In this document: positions 25,637 through 39,502 of the stretch, piece by piece
How positions within the stretch are numbered: the stretch's first letter is position 1
How the letters are laid out: each line of letters opens with the position of its first letter
Assembly: GCA_018971725.1 (NCBI GenBank)
Contig: JAGXAE010000002.1
Span: 1 to 50,925 of the forward strand
Length of the DNA: 50,925 nucleotides
Source: Pseudomonadota bacterium
GTDB taxonomy: Bacteria > Pseudomonadota > Alphaproteobacteria > Acetobacterales > Acetobacteraceae
Direction: 5' to 3'
Made by a program: the position numbers and the translations under genes
The notes under the pieces: model-generated
What the model was told of the DNA's origin: nothing
The model's database searches: none
What the model saw: the letters and a program-made list of their open reading frames with translations, nothing else

Positions 25637-26551
25637 ATGAGTGAGACTGCGCGCGGGGATGGTGGGGCGGCCGCGCGCCAAATAAAAATCATCGGAATCA
25701 TCGGCGCGGGGTTGATGGGAAATGGCATCGCCCATGCCGCGCTGATTTCCGGTTTTGATGTCATCCTCGTGGATGCGTTCGAGGCAGCTTTGGCCAAGGG
25801 CCTGGCAACCATGGAAAAGAACATGGACCGCCAGGTGGCCAAAGGCAGCCTCACGGCAGAGAACAAGGCGGCGGCCCTTGGCCGCCTCACCTCCTCCACC
25901 GATTACCATGCGCTGAAAAACGCCGACCTCGTTATAGAGGCCGTGCCGGAAAAGCTGGAGATCAAAGAGAGCATCTATAAAGAACTCAAAGACGTGCTGG
26001 CGCCAGAGACGATCCTGGCCTCCAACACATCTTCTCTCTCTATCACCAAACTCGCGGCACTTTCCGGCCGGCCAGATAAATTCATCGGGCTGCATTTCTT
26101 CAACCCGGTGCCGATGATGAAACTGGTGGAGATCATTCGTGGCCTCGCCACCTCGGATGAGACGTATCAAACCGCCGAAACCCTCGCGGAGAAGCTCAAC
26201 AAAACCGCTGCCACCGCGCAGGACGCACCTGGCTTCATCGTCAACCGCCTGCTCTGCCCGATGCTGAACGAGGCGATCTTCGCTTTGGGAGAAGGCGTCG
26301 CGGATGCGGCGTCTATAGACGATGCGATGAAACTTGGCGCCAATCACCCGATGGGCCCGCTCACACTCGCGGATTTCATAGGGCTGGACACGCTGCTTTC
26401 CATCATGCGGGTGCTGCATGAGGAACTGGGCGAGGACAAATACCGCCCCGCGCCCTTGCTGGTGAAATACGTGAATGCGGGCTGGCTGGGGCGCAAATCC
26501 GGCCGGGGCTTTTACGATTATAGTGCAAACCCGCCGAAGCCGGCGCGCTAA
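25637..26551 (+). CDS. hbd: 3-hydroxybutyryl-CoA dehydrogenase
   Basis: A 304-residue 3-hydroxyacyl-CoA dehydrogenase of the short (single-enzyme) type, converting 3-hydroxybutyryl-CoA and acetoacetyl-CoA with NAD(P). The Rossmann motif is [17 protein letters not shown]. The active-site residues appear in [11 protein letters not shown] (Ser), [17 protein letters not shown] (His/Asn) and [11 protein letters not shown] (Asn). The C-terminal dimer domain ([18 protein letters not shown]) is complete. It follows etfA by 31 nt, so the three genes likely form one unit for beta-oxidation-type or butyrate metabolism. Its stop overlaps that of the convergent emrB-like gene by 4 nt. Confidence 0.94.
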   Translation: MSETARGDGGAAARQIKIIGIIGAGLMGNGIAHAALISGFDVILVDAFEAALAKGLATMEKNMDRQVAKGSLTAENKAAALGRLTSSTDYHALKNADLVIEAVPEKLEIKESIYKELKDVLAPETILASNTSSLSITKLAALSGRPDKFIGLHFFNPVPMMKLVEIIRGLATSDETYQTAETLAEKLNKTAATAQDAPGFIVNRLLCPMLNEAIFALGEGVADAASIDDAMKLGANHPMGPLTLADFIGLDTLLSIMRVLHEELGEDKYRPAPLLVKYVNAGWLGRKSGRGFYDYSANPPKPAR

Positions 26552-28095
26552 TCCAGCACAGCGCCAGCTTCCCGCGGCCCAAGTGCCGCTTTGCGTTGCG
26601 GGCCACGCATCAGCAGCAGGCATAAAGCCGCCGGCAAAGTGGCGAGAAACATGAATTTATAATCGTCCATGTAGGCGATAATCTGCGCCTGCGTCGTCAC
26701 CATGGAATCAAGCCGTGCCGCACCGCCTTGGGTGGCCGGATTCCAATACCGGCTAACCGTCCCGCCCACCTGCAACGCGCGCGAAAATGGCGTGATATGC
26801 GTCATCAGATTGGCATGCATGTAAATGGTCATGTGGTCGAGCAAGGCCGTGGTCACGGAAATGCCAATGGCACTGCCAACATTGCGCAACAAGCTGAGCA
26901 GCGCCGTGCCCTGGGTGCGCAAAACGGGCTCCAACGTGTAGAATGCCACCACCTGCAACGGCACGAACACAAAGCCGAGCCCCGCCCCCTGCACCACAAT
27001 GGTCAGCACCATGTAGTCCTCGCCGGTCGCGGGCGTCCAACCTTCCTGCATATAAAGCGAGAGCCCCAGCAGCATATAGCCAAACAACATCAACAGCCTT
27101 GGGTCGATGCGATTGGTCAGACGCCCTGCGACCATCATGGCGAACATGGTGCCAAAACCGCGCGGCGCCATCACCAGCCCCGCCGTCGCCACCGGATAAT
27201 TGTCGAGATTTTCCAGATACGGCGCCAGCAGCGCAGAGGACGCCAGTAGCACCATGCCAACCAGGAACATGGTGATCAGGCCCGCGACAAAATTACGATC
27301 GAAGAAAATCTCACGTGGAATGAAGGTTCTCTGCGCGGTGAACATATGCACGAGGAAAAGATAGAACCCGACCCCCGCCAGCACGAAGGCGGCGATTATG
27401 GTGTTGGAACTCAGCCAGTCGAGCTGCTCACCCCGGTCCAGCGCCAATTGCAGCGCCCCCAGCCCGAGTGACAGCACGGCAAAGCCCGTCCAGTCGAACC
27501 TGCTTGCCTCACGCTGCTTGCCCCCCGGCATCAACGCCGCCAGCCCCAGCACCGCTGCAATGCCGAACGGCAAATTCACAAAGAACACATAGCGCCAGTT
27601 GAAATCATCGGTGAGGTAGCCGCCCAGGGTTGGCCCCAAAATCGGCCCCACCATCACCCCCATGCCCCAGATGGCCATAGCCGCTCCACGTTGCTCGGCC
27701 GGGTAGATGTCCAGCATCGTCGATTGCGAAAGCGGCACCAGCGCCGCGCCAAACGCACCTTGCAACAGCCGGTAGAGCACCATTTCGGTCAAGCTCTGTG
27801 CAATGCCGCACAGCATGGAAGTGACCGTGAACCCCACCAGGCAGGTGATGAAAAGCTGCTTGGTGCCAAACCGCGCCGCCAGCCAGCCCACAGGCGCGGT
27901 CATGATCGCGGCGGTCACCACATAGGAGGTCAGCACCCAGGTGATCTGATCGTAAGAGGCCGAAAGCGAGCCTTGCATGTAAGGCAGCGCGACATTGGCA
28001 ATGGTGGAATCCAGCGCCTGCATCAGCGTCGCGATCATCAGGCAGACGGTGATGATGCCCCTGTTCGGAACCTCCGTGGTGACGCCTTCGGCCAT
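26548..28095 (-). CDS. emrB: DHA2-family multidrug efflux permease (EmrB-like)
   Basis: A 515-residue, roughly 14-helix MFS drug:H+ antiporter of the DHA2 group. Typical segments are [21 protein letters not shown], the DHA2 motif [20 protein letters not shown], and [25 protein letters not shown] (the antiporter motif C). With the EmrA-like adaptor and an outer-membrane channel it would pump amphipathic compounds out of the cell; no channel gene is seen here. The start shares a base with the emrA stop (TGATG). Substrate unknown. Confidence 0.92.
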   Translation of the reverse strand: MAEGVTTEVPNRGIITVCLMIATLMQALDSTIANVALPYMQGSLSASYDQITWVLTSYVVTAAIMTAPVGWLAARFGTKQLFITCLVGFTVTSMLCGIAQSLTEMVLYRLLQGAFGAALVPLSQSTMLDIYPAEQRGAAMAIWGMGVMVGPILGPTLGGYLTDDFNWRYVFFVNLPFGIAAVLGLAALMPGGKQREASRFDWTGFAVLSLGLGALQLALDRGEQLDWLSSNTIIAAFVLAGVGFYLFLVHMFTAQRTFIPREIFFDRNFVAGLITMFLVGMVLLASSALLAPYLENLDNYPVATAGLVMAPRGFGTMFAMMVAGRLTNRIDPRLLMLFGYMLLGLSLYMQEGWTPATGEDYMVLTIVVQGAGLGFVFVPLQVVAFYTLEPVLRTQGTALLSLLRNVGSAIGISVTTALLDHMTIYMHANLMTHITPFSRALQVGGTVSRYWNPATQGGAARLDSMVTTQAQIIAYMDDYKFMFLATLPAALCLLLMRGPQRKAALGPREAGAVLD

Positions 28096-29198
28096 CAGAA
28101 CAGATCCGAAAGATGCCGCTTATGATGCGTGTCGATGGAGATTTCCGTGCTCATCCCGGCCCGCAACGGCAGGTCCTTCGGCCCGGAGATGATCTTGATC
28201 CGCAACGGAATACGCTGCACCACCTTCACCCAGTTGCCGGAGGAATTCTGCGCTGGCAGAACCGAGAATTCGGAACCCGAAACCGGCGCGATGCTTTCCA
28301 CCTCGCCCTTCCAGTTCTGACCGGGATAAGCATCCACCGAAATGTTCACGCTCTGGCCGGGGCGCACCCAGGTCAACTGGTCCTCCTTCGGCTGGGCGGT
28401 GACATAAACATCAGTGTCGGAGACCAGGCCAAAAGCGGCGGTGCCCGCGGCCAGCATCATCCCGGGCTGCAACTGCTCAACCTCTGTGACTGTGCCCGAG
28501 AAAGGCGCTCGCACAACGCTATGGCGCTGGTTCAGCAACGCCTGGTTAAGAGCGGCCAAGGCGTTCAGATATTCCGGCGTCTGCGCCGGGTCGATATCCG
28601 GGTTGCCGTTCAGTTTCACCAATTGCTGCCCCGCAGCCGCCTGCATCTGCTGCAACTTCGCCTGGTCGCCCTGAAGGGCGAAACGGGCATCATCATATTG
28701 CGCCCTGGTGGCACCGCCCGTGTTCACCACGGCGGCATAACGGGCCAGATCAGCCTTATCTTTCTCCACAAGCGCTTGTTGCTCGGCAATCTGCGCCTGG
28801 GCCATCTTATAGCCGTGCTTGGCGGCATCGATGTCCTGCACCGCCTGGGCAAGCTTGGCACGGGCGGAATCCACCGCAATGGCAAAACCGTGCTGGCCCA
28901 GCGCGAAAAGCGGCTGCCCAGCCGTAACATGCTGATTATCCTGGACATAAACCGTGCCGACTAACCCACTCACATCGGTGGAAAGCGAAACCTTTGCTGC
29001 ATCCACGTAGGAATCGTCAGTGTAAACATACCGCCCGCCGAACAGCCAGTAGAGCAAGCACGCCAGCGCCACCAGCACCACCCCGCCGAGCATAAGCACC
29101 GCCCTGAGCGGGGATTTACGGCGGGCTGGTGCGGCAGCCGTGCTGGCGGCAGGGCGTTGCCCCGCCTGCTCCCGCGCCAGGGTATTGGATTGGGACAT
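28095..29198 (-). CDS. emrA: EmrA/HlyD-type membrane fusion protein
   Basis: A 367-residue periplasmic adaptor. One N-terminal membrane anchor (AVLMLGGVVLVALACLLYWLFGG) is followed by a lipoyl/barrel-sandwich half (VSGLVGTVYVQDNQHVTAGQPLFAL), a long alpha-helical hairpin region rich in Ala/Gln, the returning half (VRAPFSGTVTEVEQLQPGMMLA) and a beta-barrel domain. It should link the EmrB-like permease to an outer-membrane channel. It overlaps marR (TGATG) and emrB (TGATG), so the three are one operon. Confidence 0.93.
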   Translation of the reverse strand: MSQSNTLAREQAGQRPAASTAAAPARRKSPLRAVLMLGGVVLVALACLLYWLFGGRYVYTDDSYVDAAKVSLSTDVSGLVGTVYVQDNQHVTAGQPLFALGQHGFAIAVDSARAKLAQAVQDIDAAKHGYKMAQAQIAEQQALVEKDKADLARYAAVVNTGGATRAQYDDARFALQGDQAKLQQMQAAAGQQLVKLNGNPDIDPAQTPEYLNALAALNQALLNQRHSVVRAPFSGTVTEVEQLQPGMMLAAGTAAFGLVSDTDVYVTAQPKEDQLTWVRPGQSVNISVDAYPGQNWKGEVESIAPVSGSEFSVLPAQNSSGNWVKVVQRIPLRIKIISGPKDLPLRAGMSTEISIDTHHKRHLSDLF

Positions 29199-29680
29199 CA
29201 GCTGTTCTCCTGGAGTTTTTCATGGCAGCCCTTGGGCAAAGCCGCCCCGGCGCCACGCAGCAGATTGGCTTTCATGAGCTTCAGTGCCTCCATCACCACA
29301 TCACGGTCGGCATTGGTCAGGCCCGCAGTGATGAAGGCGGTAATTTCCTGGCGCTGGCGGTCAATCTCTTCCAGATAGGGCGCGGCCTCGGGCAGCAGAT
29401 GCAGGCGCCATATGCGCCTATCCTGGGCATCGGCCCGGCGCTCGATCAACCCGGCCTTCTGCAACCGGTCCACCAGCCGGGCGGCGGTGATCGGCTCAAC
29501 CTCCAGCAAATCCGCAAGCTCCTTCTGGGTCAGGCCCGGATTGAAAAAGACCTGCTTCAGAATGCCCCATTGCGCACGCGTCATCCCATGCTGGCGGGCC
29601 CTGCGGTCGGCTTCCACACGGGTAAGCCGGGACACCACCATCATCAGGATCAACAGATCATGTTCGTAATCCATTCCCAT
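29198..29680 (-). CDS. MarR-family transcriptional regulator
   Basis: A 160-residue winged-helix protein. The recognition region is GLTQKELADLLEVEPITAARLVDRLQKAGLIERRADAQDRR, with the typical D-x-R-D/R wing. It is the first gene of the marR-emrA-emrB operon, so by analogy with MarR/EmrR it likely represses the pump genes and is released by ligands. The DNA around its start codon has a repeated CGTTAT (minus strand) about 9 nt apart, which might be part of an operator. The ligand is unknown. Confidence 0.92.
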   Translation of the reverse strand: MGMDYEHDLLILMMVVSRLTRVEADRRARQHGMTRAQWGILKQVFFNPGLTQKELADLLEVEPITAARLVDRLQKAGLIERRADAQDRRIWRLHLLPEAAPYLEEIDRQRQEITAFITAGLTNADRDVVMEALKLMKANLLRGAGAALPKGCHEKLQENS

Positions 29681-29731
29681 AACGAGCGGGATAATAACGT
29701 GGCTTATGAATTTGTCTGCTGTTGGATTCGC

Positions 29732-30403
29732 CTATCCGGCCAGCGCCTGATGCAACACTGGCACCAAGCCAGTAATGGCGATCTGCACCCCGATGCCCAG
29801 CAGCAGAAACGCCGCGATGCGGGAGACGACAACCTGCCCGGAATGGCCCAGCACCCGCACCATACGCTCTGAAGCGCTGTAACAGGCCCATATGAGCGCC
29901 GCATTGGCCAATACGGCCAAGGAGTCCGCCGCATAGAAAATCCACGCAGCAGAGAGGGTGTCTGGCCGGCCGGTGGCGAGCGAGATGGTGACGGCGATGG
30001 TGCCCGGCCCGGTGGTGAACGGCAGCGTGAGCGGAAAAAAGGCGTAACCCGCCAGATCTTCCTCGGCGGCGGCGTTCACTGGCTCGGCATCCTTTTGCTT
30101 GCGCTTCGTGGTGTTGTCCGGCGCGTTCAGCATCTCATACGCCCGCACGGAGACCACCAGCCCACCCGCGATGCGCAAGGCGTTCATCGAGATACCGAAG
30201 AAATTCAGGATATAGGTGCCCGCCAGCAGGGCGGACATCATGACCAGAAACGAATAAACCGCCACGCGCCGGGCCAGGGCTTGCCTTTGCGCGGTGCCTT
30301 GCTCGCTGGTTACCTCATGAAAGATGATGGCACCGCCAAGCGGGTTTATGATCGAGAACAGCGCTGGAAAAGATAGGAGGAAAGCGGCGAGGGCTGTTTC
30401 CAT
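29732..30403 (-). CDS. MarC-family integral membrane protein
   Basis: A 223-residue, about six-helix membrane protein of the MarC/UPF0056 family. Supporting segments are FSIINPLGGAIIFHEVTSE, FGISMNALRIAGGLVVSVRAYEML, FFPLTLPFTTGPGTIAVTISLATG and FLLLGIGVQIAITGL. The family's function is unknown and the historical link to multiple antibiotic resistance has not held up. It follows ligA by 6 nt and precedes marR by 51 nt on the same strand, so it may be in one transcript with either. Confidence 0.9.
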   Translation of the reverse strand: METALAAFLLSFPALFSIINPLGGAIIFHEVTSEQGTAQRQALARRVAVYSFLVMMSALLAGTYILNFFGISMNALRIAGGLVVSVRAYEMLNAPDNTTKRKQKDAEPVNAAAEEDLAGYAFFPLTLPFTTGPGTIAVTISLATGRPDTLSAAWIFYAADSLAVLANAALIWACYSASERMVRVLGHSGQVVVSRIAAFLLLGIGVQIAITGLVPVLHQALAG

Positions 30404-30409
30404 GGCGCC

Positions 30410-34092
<3,683 letters not shown>

Positions 34093-34099
34093 GGCCCTG

Positions 34100-34975
34100 T
34101 CAGAATGGCCAGTACCAATGATGCTTCGGCTTGGGCGCGGGCGGTGCCACCGAATCGGAATTGGCCGAGCTTTCGTCGCTCGCATTCACCAGTCCGTTGG
34201 CTTTCAGCCTGCCGTAAGCCGCCTCGTACCAGGAACTGCCGGGATAATTATAGCCCAGCACCGAGGCCGTGCGGATGGCCGGGTCGGTCAGGCCGAGATC
34301 CAGATACACCTCCACCATGCGCTCCAGCGCCTCGGGGGCAAAGGTGGTGGTCTGGTATGTGTTCGCCACATCCTGATAGCGGCCAATGGCGGCGGCGTAG
34401 AGATGCTGTTTCTCGTAAAACCGGCCAATCACCATCTCGTGCCCGGCGAGGCGGTTATAGGCGAGACGCATCTTGATCCGTGCGTCCCGGGCATAGGCGC
34501 TATCCGGGAAGCGGGTAGTCACATCCTGCAAAGCCTGGATCGTCTCATAGGTCGTGGTCTGGTCCCGCTGCACATCGTCGATCTGCTCGTAATAGCAGAG
34601 GGATTTCAGATAATAGGCGTAGGCGATCTCGTTATTTTCCGGATGCAGCTGAATGAAGCGGTTCAGCGAGCTGATCGCGTCGTCGTAATCCATCTGCTTG
34701 TATTGCGAGTACGCAGACAGAAGCTCCGCATGGGTGGACCATGTGGAGTAGGGGTAGGTCTCCTGCAACGCGTCGAAATCCTTCACCGCGATATCGTAAT
34801 CGCCCTTCTGCATCCGTGCGACGGCGGTGGCATAGGCCTGATCCGGCGGTGGCAGGGTACCGCTGGAGAAATCGCCCAGCGACGCATCCCCTTTGCTTGA
34901 GCTTGAACAGGCCGCCAGGGACAGACCGAGGGCGAGCAGGGACAGGCGGGCAAGGCCGGTGCGGAGATATGTCAT
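34100..34975 (-). CDS. bamD: Outer-membrane assembly lipoprotein BamD
   Basis: A 291-residue lipoprotein of the BAM complex, needed to insert outer-membrane beta-barrels. The signal peptide ends in the lipobox LSLAACSSSS, and TPR-like repeats follow: AYATAVARMQKGDYDIAVKDF, ETYPYSTWSTHAELLSAYSQY, and LQDVTTRFPDSAYARDARIKM. The C terminus is a low-complexity tail ending in an aromatic run (HHWYWPF) that is not part of the TPR fold. The ATG at 34975 fits the signal peptide; the frame upstream (to 35272) is out of context. Confidence 0.94.
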   Translation of the reverse strand: MTYLRTGLARLSLLALGLSLAACSSSSKGDASLGDFSSGTLPPPDQAYATAVARMQKGDYDIAVKDFDALQETYPYSTWSTHAELLSAYSQYKQMDYDDAISSLNRFIQLHPENNEIAYAYYLKSLCYYEQIDDVQRDQTTTYETIQALQDVTTRFPDSAYARDARIKMRLAYNRLAGHEMVIGRFYEKQHLYAAAIGRYQDVANTYQTTTFAPEALERMVEVYLDLGLTDPAIRTASVLGYNYPGSSWYEAAYGRLKANGLVNASDESSANSDSVAPPAPKPKHHWYWPF

Positions 34976-35105
34976 TGCGTCCGGCTTATAGCAGCTAATC
35001 CGTGAACATGAAGCCTGGGCCGACATGTCTGAAACCTCGGTTATCGCACGGTGGCGGGCGATGGCGCCCGTGCCCCGCGCAACCCTGAAAAATTCCCGGT
35101 TTTGC

Positions 35106-35133
35106 TTGACTTTGGCGCCATCAGGTCTAAACA
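35106..35133 (+). promoter_or_regulatory. Candidate sigma-70-type promoter for rpsA
   Basis: TTGACT (35106-35111), a 16-nt spacer and TAAACA (35128-35133) lie in the 283-nt gap between bamD and rpsA, about 125 nt before the rpsA ATG. The -35 is near consensus and the -10 is moderate. The rest of the gap shows nothing else I can name. Confidence 0.45.
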
Positions 35134-35258
35134 GCGCGGCATCAACAACCCGGACATCCCCGCCAAATGGCTGGGATGCTCTAGCCGCTGCCTGAATCCC
35201 GGGCCGCGCATACCCCCGGGCCGCGAACCGGCCCATTGTCAAGGACACACATAGCCAC

Positions 35259-36992
35259 ATGGCTTCTTCCAATATTGCCCTACGCCATTCCGACGCGCCG
35301 GCCTATTCCGGCACTGATGATTTCGCCGCCCTGCTGGACTCCTCCCTCGGCGGTGCCGCCGGGTTTGAAGGTTCCGTTGTCTCCGGCCGCGTTCTGCGCA
35401 TCGACGACGATTACGTGATCGTCGATGTCGGCCTGAAATCCGAAGGCCGCGTGCCGCTCCGCGAGTTCGCCCCCATCGGCGCCAAGCCCGAAGTAAACCC
35501 CGGCGACGTGTACGACCTGTTCATCGAGCGTTACGAGGACAAAGACGGCTCGATGGTGCTGTCGCGCGAGAAGGCGCGCCGCGAGGAAAGCTGGACCCAG
35601 CTTGAAAAGGCGTTCGAGGTTCAGACCCGCGTGAACGGCGTGATCCATGGCCGCGTCAAGGGCGGCTTCACCGTCGATCTCGGCGGCGCGACGGCGTTCC
35701 TGCCCGGCTCCCAGGTGGATATCCGCCCCGTGCGCGATGTCGGCCCGCTGATGGGCGTGGCCCAGCCCTTCCAGATTTTGAAGATGGACCGCCAGCGCGG
35801 CAACATCGTCGTCTCCCGCCGCGCGGTGCTGGAAGAAACCCGTGCGGAGCAGCGCTCCGAGCTGATCACCGGCTTGAAGGAAGGCCAAATCCTGGACGGC
35901 GTGGTGAAGAACATCACCGATTACGGCGCGTTCGTGGACCTGGGCGGCGTCGACGGCCTGCTGCACGTGACCGACATCGCCTGGAAGCGCATCAACCACC
36001 CGGCCGAGGCGCTGACCATCGGCCAGCCGGTGAAGGTGCAGGTGATCCGCTTCAATGCCGACACCCAGCGCATCTCGCTCGGCATGAAGCAGCTTGAGGC
36101 TGATCCGTGGGAAGGCGTGGACGTGAAGTACCCGCCGGGCGTGAAGGCTACCGGCCGCGTGACCAACATCACCGATTACGGCGCCTTCGTGGAGCTGGAA
36201 GCCGGCGTGGAAGGTCTTGTGCACGTCTCCGAAATGTCCTGGACCAAGAAGAACGCCCACCCGGGCAAGATCGTCTCCACCTCTCAGGAAGTGGAAGTGG
36301 TCGTGCTGGATGTGGACGCCTCCAAGCGCCGCATCTCGCTGGGCCTGAAGCAGGTTCAGCGCAATCCCTGGGAAGAGTTCCAGGACGAGCACCCGATCGG
36401 CTCCATCGTCGAGGGCGAGATTCGCAACATCACCGAGTTCGGCCTGTTCATCGCGGTCGGCGCGGAGATCGACGGCATGATCCATATGTCCGACCTCTCC
36501 TGGGAAGAAGCCGGCGAGGCCGCGATCGCCAAGTTCGACAAAGGCCAGGTCGTCAAGGCCAAGGTGCTGGATGTGGACGTGGAGAAGGAGCGCATCTCGC
36601 TCGGCGTCAAGCAGCTTGAGGTCGATCCGGCCGCCGGCGTGCTGGACCGCATCCACAAGAACCAGATCGTCACCTGCGTGGTCACCGCCGTGCAGTCCAA
36701 TGGCATCGAGGTGAAGGTGGACGATGTGCTGACCGGCTTCATCCGCCGCGCCGAACTGGCGCGCGACAAGGCCGAGCAGCGCCCCGAGCGTTTTGGCGTG
36801 GGCGACAAGATCGATGCCAAGATCACCGCGGTGGACCGCGCTGCGCGCAAGCTGCAGCTCACCATCAAGGGCAAGGAGATCGACGAGGACAAGCAGGCGA
36901 TCTCCGATTACGGCTCGTCTGACTCCGGCGCCTCGCTGGGCGACATTCTGGGCGCGGCCATCCGCCGCCGCAACCAGCAGACTGACGAGTAA
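35259..36992 (+). CDS. rpsA: 30S ribosomal protein S1
   Basis: A 577-residue S1 with six S1 (OB-fold) repeats beginning near residues 33, 120, 205, 290, 377 and 464. The repeats carry the usual G-x-V-x-x-I-x-x-F/Y-G-x-F-V pattern, for example [21 protein letters not shown]. It binds mRNA and helps initiation on leaders with weak Shine-Dalgarno sequences. AAGGA lies about 13 nt before the ATG. The antisense strand is open over almost the whole gene, a codon-bias effect. A strong terminator follows. Confidence 0.97.
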   Translation: MASSNIALRHSDAPAYSGTDDFAALLDSSLGGAAGFEGSVVSGRVLRIDDDYVIVDVGLKSEGRVPLREFAPIGAKPEVNPGDVYDLFIERYEDKDGSMVLSREKARREESWTQLEKAFEVQTRVNGVIHGRVKGGFTVDLGGATAFLPGSQVDIRPVRDVGPLMGVAQPFQILKMDRQRGNIVVSRRAVLEETRAEQRSELITGLKEGQILDGVVKNITDYGAFVDLGGVDGLLHVTDIAWKRINHPAEALTIGQPVKVQVIRFNADTQRISLGMKQLEADPWEGVDVKYPPGVKATGRVTNITDYGAFVELEAGVEGLVHVSEMSWTKKNAHPGKIVSTSQEVEVVVLDVDASKRRISLGLKQVQRNPWEEFQDEHPIGSIVEGEIRNITEFGLFIAVGAEIDGMIHMSDLSWEEAGEAAIAKFDKGQVVKAKVLDVDVEKERISLGVKQLEVDPAAGVLDRIHKNQIVTCVVTAVQSNGIEVKVDDVLTGFIRRAELARDKAEQRPERFGVGDKIDAKITAVDRAARKLQLTIKGKEIDEDKQAISDYGSSDSGASLGDILGAAIRRRNQQTDE

Positions 36993-37059
36993 TCCGGCTC
37001 GCAATGACGACGGTGAGGCCCGGTCTCAGAGCCGGGCCACCATCAGAATCGCAAGACGC

Positions 37060-37093
37060 AAAAAACCCGGCAGCCTGCGCTGCCGGGTTTTTT
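37060..37093 (+). terminator. Strong intrinsic terminator after rpsA
   Basis: A perfect 9-bp GC-rich stem CCCGGCAGC / GCTGCCGGG (37066-37074 and 37079-37087) with a 4-nt loop, six A before it and six T after it. It could act in both directions but serves rpsA. The next gene's open frame runs through it, which shows that its true start is downstream. Confidence 0.93.
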
Positions 37094-37180
37094 ATTGCCT
37101 GGCGATTATCGGCCCCGATTCAGATTACATTAGCAAAATCATCGTATCGCTGGGCAAACAACCGCCGAAAGGCCATGCCC

Positions 37181-38890
37181 ATGCCTGCCCTTAACCCGCT
37201 ACGCCTTTTCCAAAACGCCGCCACGCTCGGCGCACTGAACCAGTCCTTCGCCGTCATCGAATTCACGCCCAAAGGCATGATCCTGGATGCCAATGAGCTT
37301 TTCCTGAAATCCACCGGCTACACACGGGCAGAGCTGATTGGCCGCCACCACCGCATGCTGATGCCGCCCAAGGATGCCGCCAGCCAGGAATACACAGCTT
37401 TCTGGGACGATCTGGCCAGGGGTGTGCTCAAATCCGGGCGTTATCGCCGGATTGACAAGACAGGGCGGGATTTATGGCTGCGCGCCTCTTACAGCCCGGT
37501 GCGCGGGCACGGCGGCCGGGTGAAGAAGATTGTGAAGCTGGCGCTGGATATCACCGAGGTCCACCTGAAGGCGATCGAGGAGCTCAGCATCCTCAAAGCC
37601 ATCGACCGTTCCCAGGCGATGATCACCTTCAAGCCGGACGGCACGATCTTGGACGCGAACGAGAATTTCCTCGCCACCATTGGCTACCGGATGGACGAAA
37701 TAAAAGGCCAGCATCACCGCATGTTCGTGGAACCCGGCTTCGCCGCCAGCGCGGATTACACGCAATTCTGGCAGCGGCTGAACGCGGGGGAGTTCCTCTC
37801 TGGCGACTATCACCGGGTTGGCAAGGATGGGCGCAATGTCTGGCTGCAGGCCAGTTATAATCCGGTGTTCAACGCCGACGGCCAGGTGGTGAAGGTCGTC
37901 AAATTCGCCACGGATCTGTCCGAGCGGATGGAGAATATCCAACAGATCGGCGCCGCGCTGGCGGAACTCTCCCGGGGCAATTTGCAGGCGCATCTAAGCC
38001 GCAAGCTGATCCCCTCCATCGACCCTCTACGCGGGAATTTCAACAATGCCGTCGCCTCCTTAAGAGAAACGATGCAGGACATTTCCATCTCAGCTGAAAC
38101 CATCCTGCAAACCTCGAAGGCGGTGAGTGAATCCGCTGGCCAGCTTTCGCTCCGCACCGAACGCCAGGCCGCCAATCTGGAGGAAACCGCCGCCGCGCTG
38201 GAGCAGATCACCGCCACCGTCCGCAAATCCGCCGAAAACGCCACCCATATGCGCACCATGGCGGGCAAGGCGCGTGGCGATACGGAAAGCTCCGGTCAGG
38301 TGGCAGGCAAGGCCGTGCAGGCCATGGGCGAGATCGACGAAAGCTCTACGAAAATCGCCAACATCATCAGCGTCATCGACGAGATCGCTTTTCAGACCAA
38401 CCTGCTCGCCCTGAATGCCGGGGTGGAGGCCGCCCGTGCGGGCGATGCCGGGCGCGGTTTCGCCGTGGTCGCCACGGAAGTGCGTGCTTTGGCCCAGCGT
38501 TCCGCCGATGCCGCGAAGGAGATCAAAACACTCATCGCGGGTTCCGGCGAGATTGTCGCCGCCGGGGTAAAATCCGTGGCCGAGGCACAGCAATCGCTGG
38601 ACCGGATCGCCGGGCATGTGCTGGGGATCGACAATGCCATCGGCGCATCTGCTGCCAGCGCCGAGGAGCAATCCGCCGGTCTGGGCCAGGTGAACACCGC
38701 GGTAAACCAGATGGACCAAATGACCCAGGCCAATGCCGCCATGGCCGAGGAAGCCGCAGCCGCCAGCCAGACCTTGGCGCAGGAGGCCGAAACCATCTCG
38801 CGCTTGCTAGCCAAATTCAACACAGGCGGCGGCACGGCCAAACCGGCACGGCCAGCGCTCGCGCATCGGGTTAAGGAGGCGGCTTTTTAG
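37181..38890 (+). CDS. Soluble methyl-accepting chemotaxis protein with two PAS domains
   Basis: A 569-residue chemoreceptor without membrane helices. Two PAS domains lie in tandem and are similar to each other ([21 protein letters not shown] and [21 protein letters not shown], each followed by GRHHRM/GQHHRM), suggesting internal duplication. A HAMP-like segment follows ([13 protein letters not shown]), then the signalling domain with [19 protein letters not shown] and [23 protein letters not shown]. It should report a cytoplasmic cue such as redox state or a bound cofactor to CheA. The ATG at 37181 has AAAGG 8 nt upstream; an in-frame ATG at 37175 is too close to it. No che genes are nearby. 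Confidence 0.92.
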   Translation: MPALNPLRLFQNAATLGALNQSFAVIEFTPKGMILDANELFLKSTGYTRAELIGRHHRMLMPPKDAASQEYTAFWDDLARGVLKSGRYRRIDKTGRDLWLRASYSPVRGHGGRVKKIVKLALDITEVHLKAIEELSILKAIDRSQAMITFKPDGTILDANENFLATIGYRMDEIKGQHHRMFVEPGFAASADYTQFWQRLNAGEFLSGDYHRVGKDGRNVWLQASYNPVFNADGQVVKVVKFATDLSERMENIQQIGAALAELSRGNLQAHLSRKLIPSIDPLRGNFNNAVASLRETMQDISISAETILQTSKAVSESAGQLSLRTERQAANLEETAAALEQITATVRKSAENATHMRTMAGKARGDTESSGQVAGKAVQAMGEIDESSTKIANIISVIDEIAFQTNLLALNAGVEAARAGDAGRGFAVVATEVRALAQRSADAAKEIKTLIAGSGEIVAAGVKSVAEAQQSLDRIAGHVLGIDNAIGASAASAEEQSAGLGQVNTAVNQMDQMTQANAAMAEEAAAASQTLAQEAETISRLLAKFNTGGGTAKPARPALAHRVKEAAF

Positions 38891-39498
38891 CGGCGCCGTT
38901 TCATCGCCTCGGCCAGAGCGGGGTTTTCAGCCGAGCTTCCAGCGATCACGCCGTCCTGGTCCGCCTGGCTGCGGTTCTGGCTCAGCTTCGCCTTGCCTTC
39001 CAGCTTCGTGATCGTCAGCACAAGTCCGACAATCCCCTTCAACTGCGCCGCGATGTAATCGTCCGGCGCGTCAGAAACCGCCCATGGATGCGCCCTGCCC
39101 TGCTCGTACCGGTTGGTCAGCGCCGTCACGATCTCCAGCAGCGGCCCTGGCGCTTCCACAATGGCAAGCCGCCCAGTGGCATGCACCACGCTGTAATTCC
39201 AGGTCGGCACCACGCGGCCATGTTCCTGCTTGGCGGGATACCAGGAGGGGCTGATATACCCATCCGCCGCCGTGAACATCGCCAGCGAGTCCTGGTCCGG
39301 GTCGAAATCACGCCAATGGAAATTACCCTTCGCCACATGGCCGATCAGCCTGCCTGGCGCCTGGAACATGAGCGGCAGATGCGTGGCAAGCAGCCCACCG
39401 CCGCGCGCGGGCGAAACCAGCACCGGCAAAGAGGCCGCACGCATGATGGCCTCAAGCTCCTCCTGGCGTTTTTCGGCAAAAGCAGGCGGGTTGTACAT
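38887..39498 (-). CDS. PaiB-like FMN-binding protein
   Basis: A 203-residue protein of the PaiB/FMN-binding split-barrel family. The start [19 protein letters not shown] is typical, followed by [21 protein letters not shown] and [22 protein letters not shown]. PaiB was described as a negative regulator of sporulation and protease genes in Bacillus; in proteobacteria the function is unclear and may be flavin-linked. It is the last gene of a minus-strand run with the transaminase (4-nt gap). Its stop overlaps that of the chemoreceptor by 4 nt. Confidence 0.9.
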   Translation of the reverse strand: MYNPPAFAEKRQEELEAIMRAASLPVLVSPARGGGLLATHLPLMFQAPGRLIGHVAKGNFHWRDFDPDQDSLAMFTAADGYISPSWYPAKQEHGRVVPTWNYSVVHATGRLAIVEAPGPLLEIVTALTNRYEQGRAHPWAVSDAPDDYIAAQLKGIVGLVLTITKLEGKAKLSQNRSQADQDGVIAGSSAENPALAEAMKRRR

Positions 39499-39502
39499 GG
39501 GT

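Noticed and set aside
35280-37004. 574-residue open frame antisense to rpsA
   Set aside because: Its length comes from strong codon bias in rpsA; composition is His/Asp/Leu-rich without domains.
37004-37180. N-terminal extension of the chemoreceptor
   Set aside because: It would run through a perfect intrinsic terminator hairpin; ATG at 37181 has a ribosome site.
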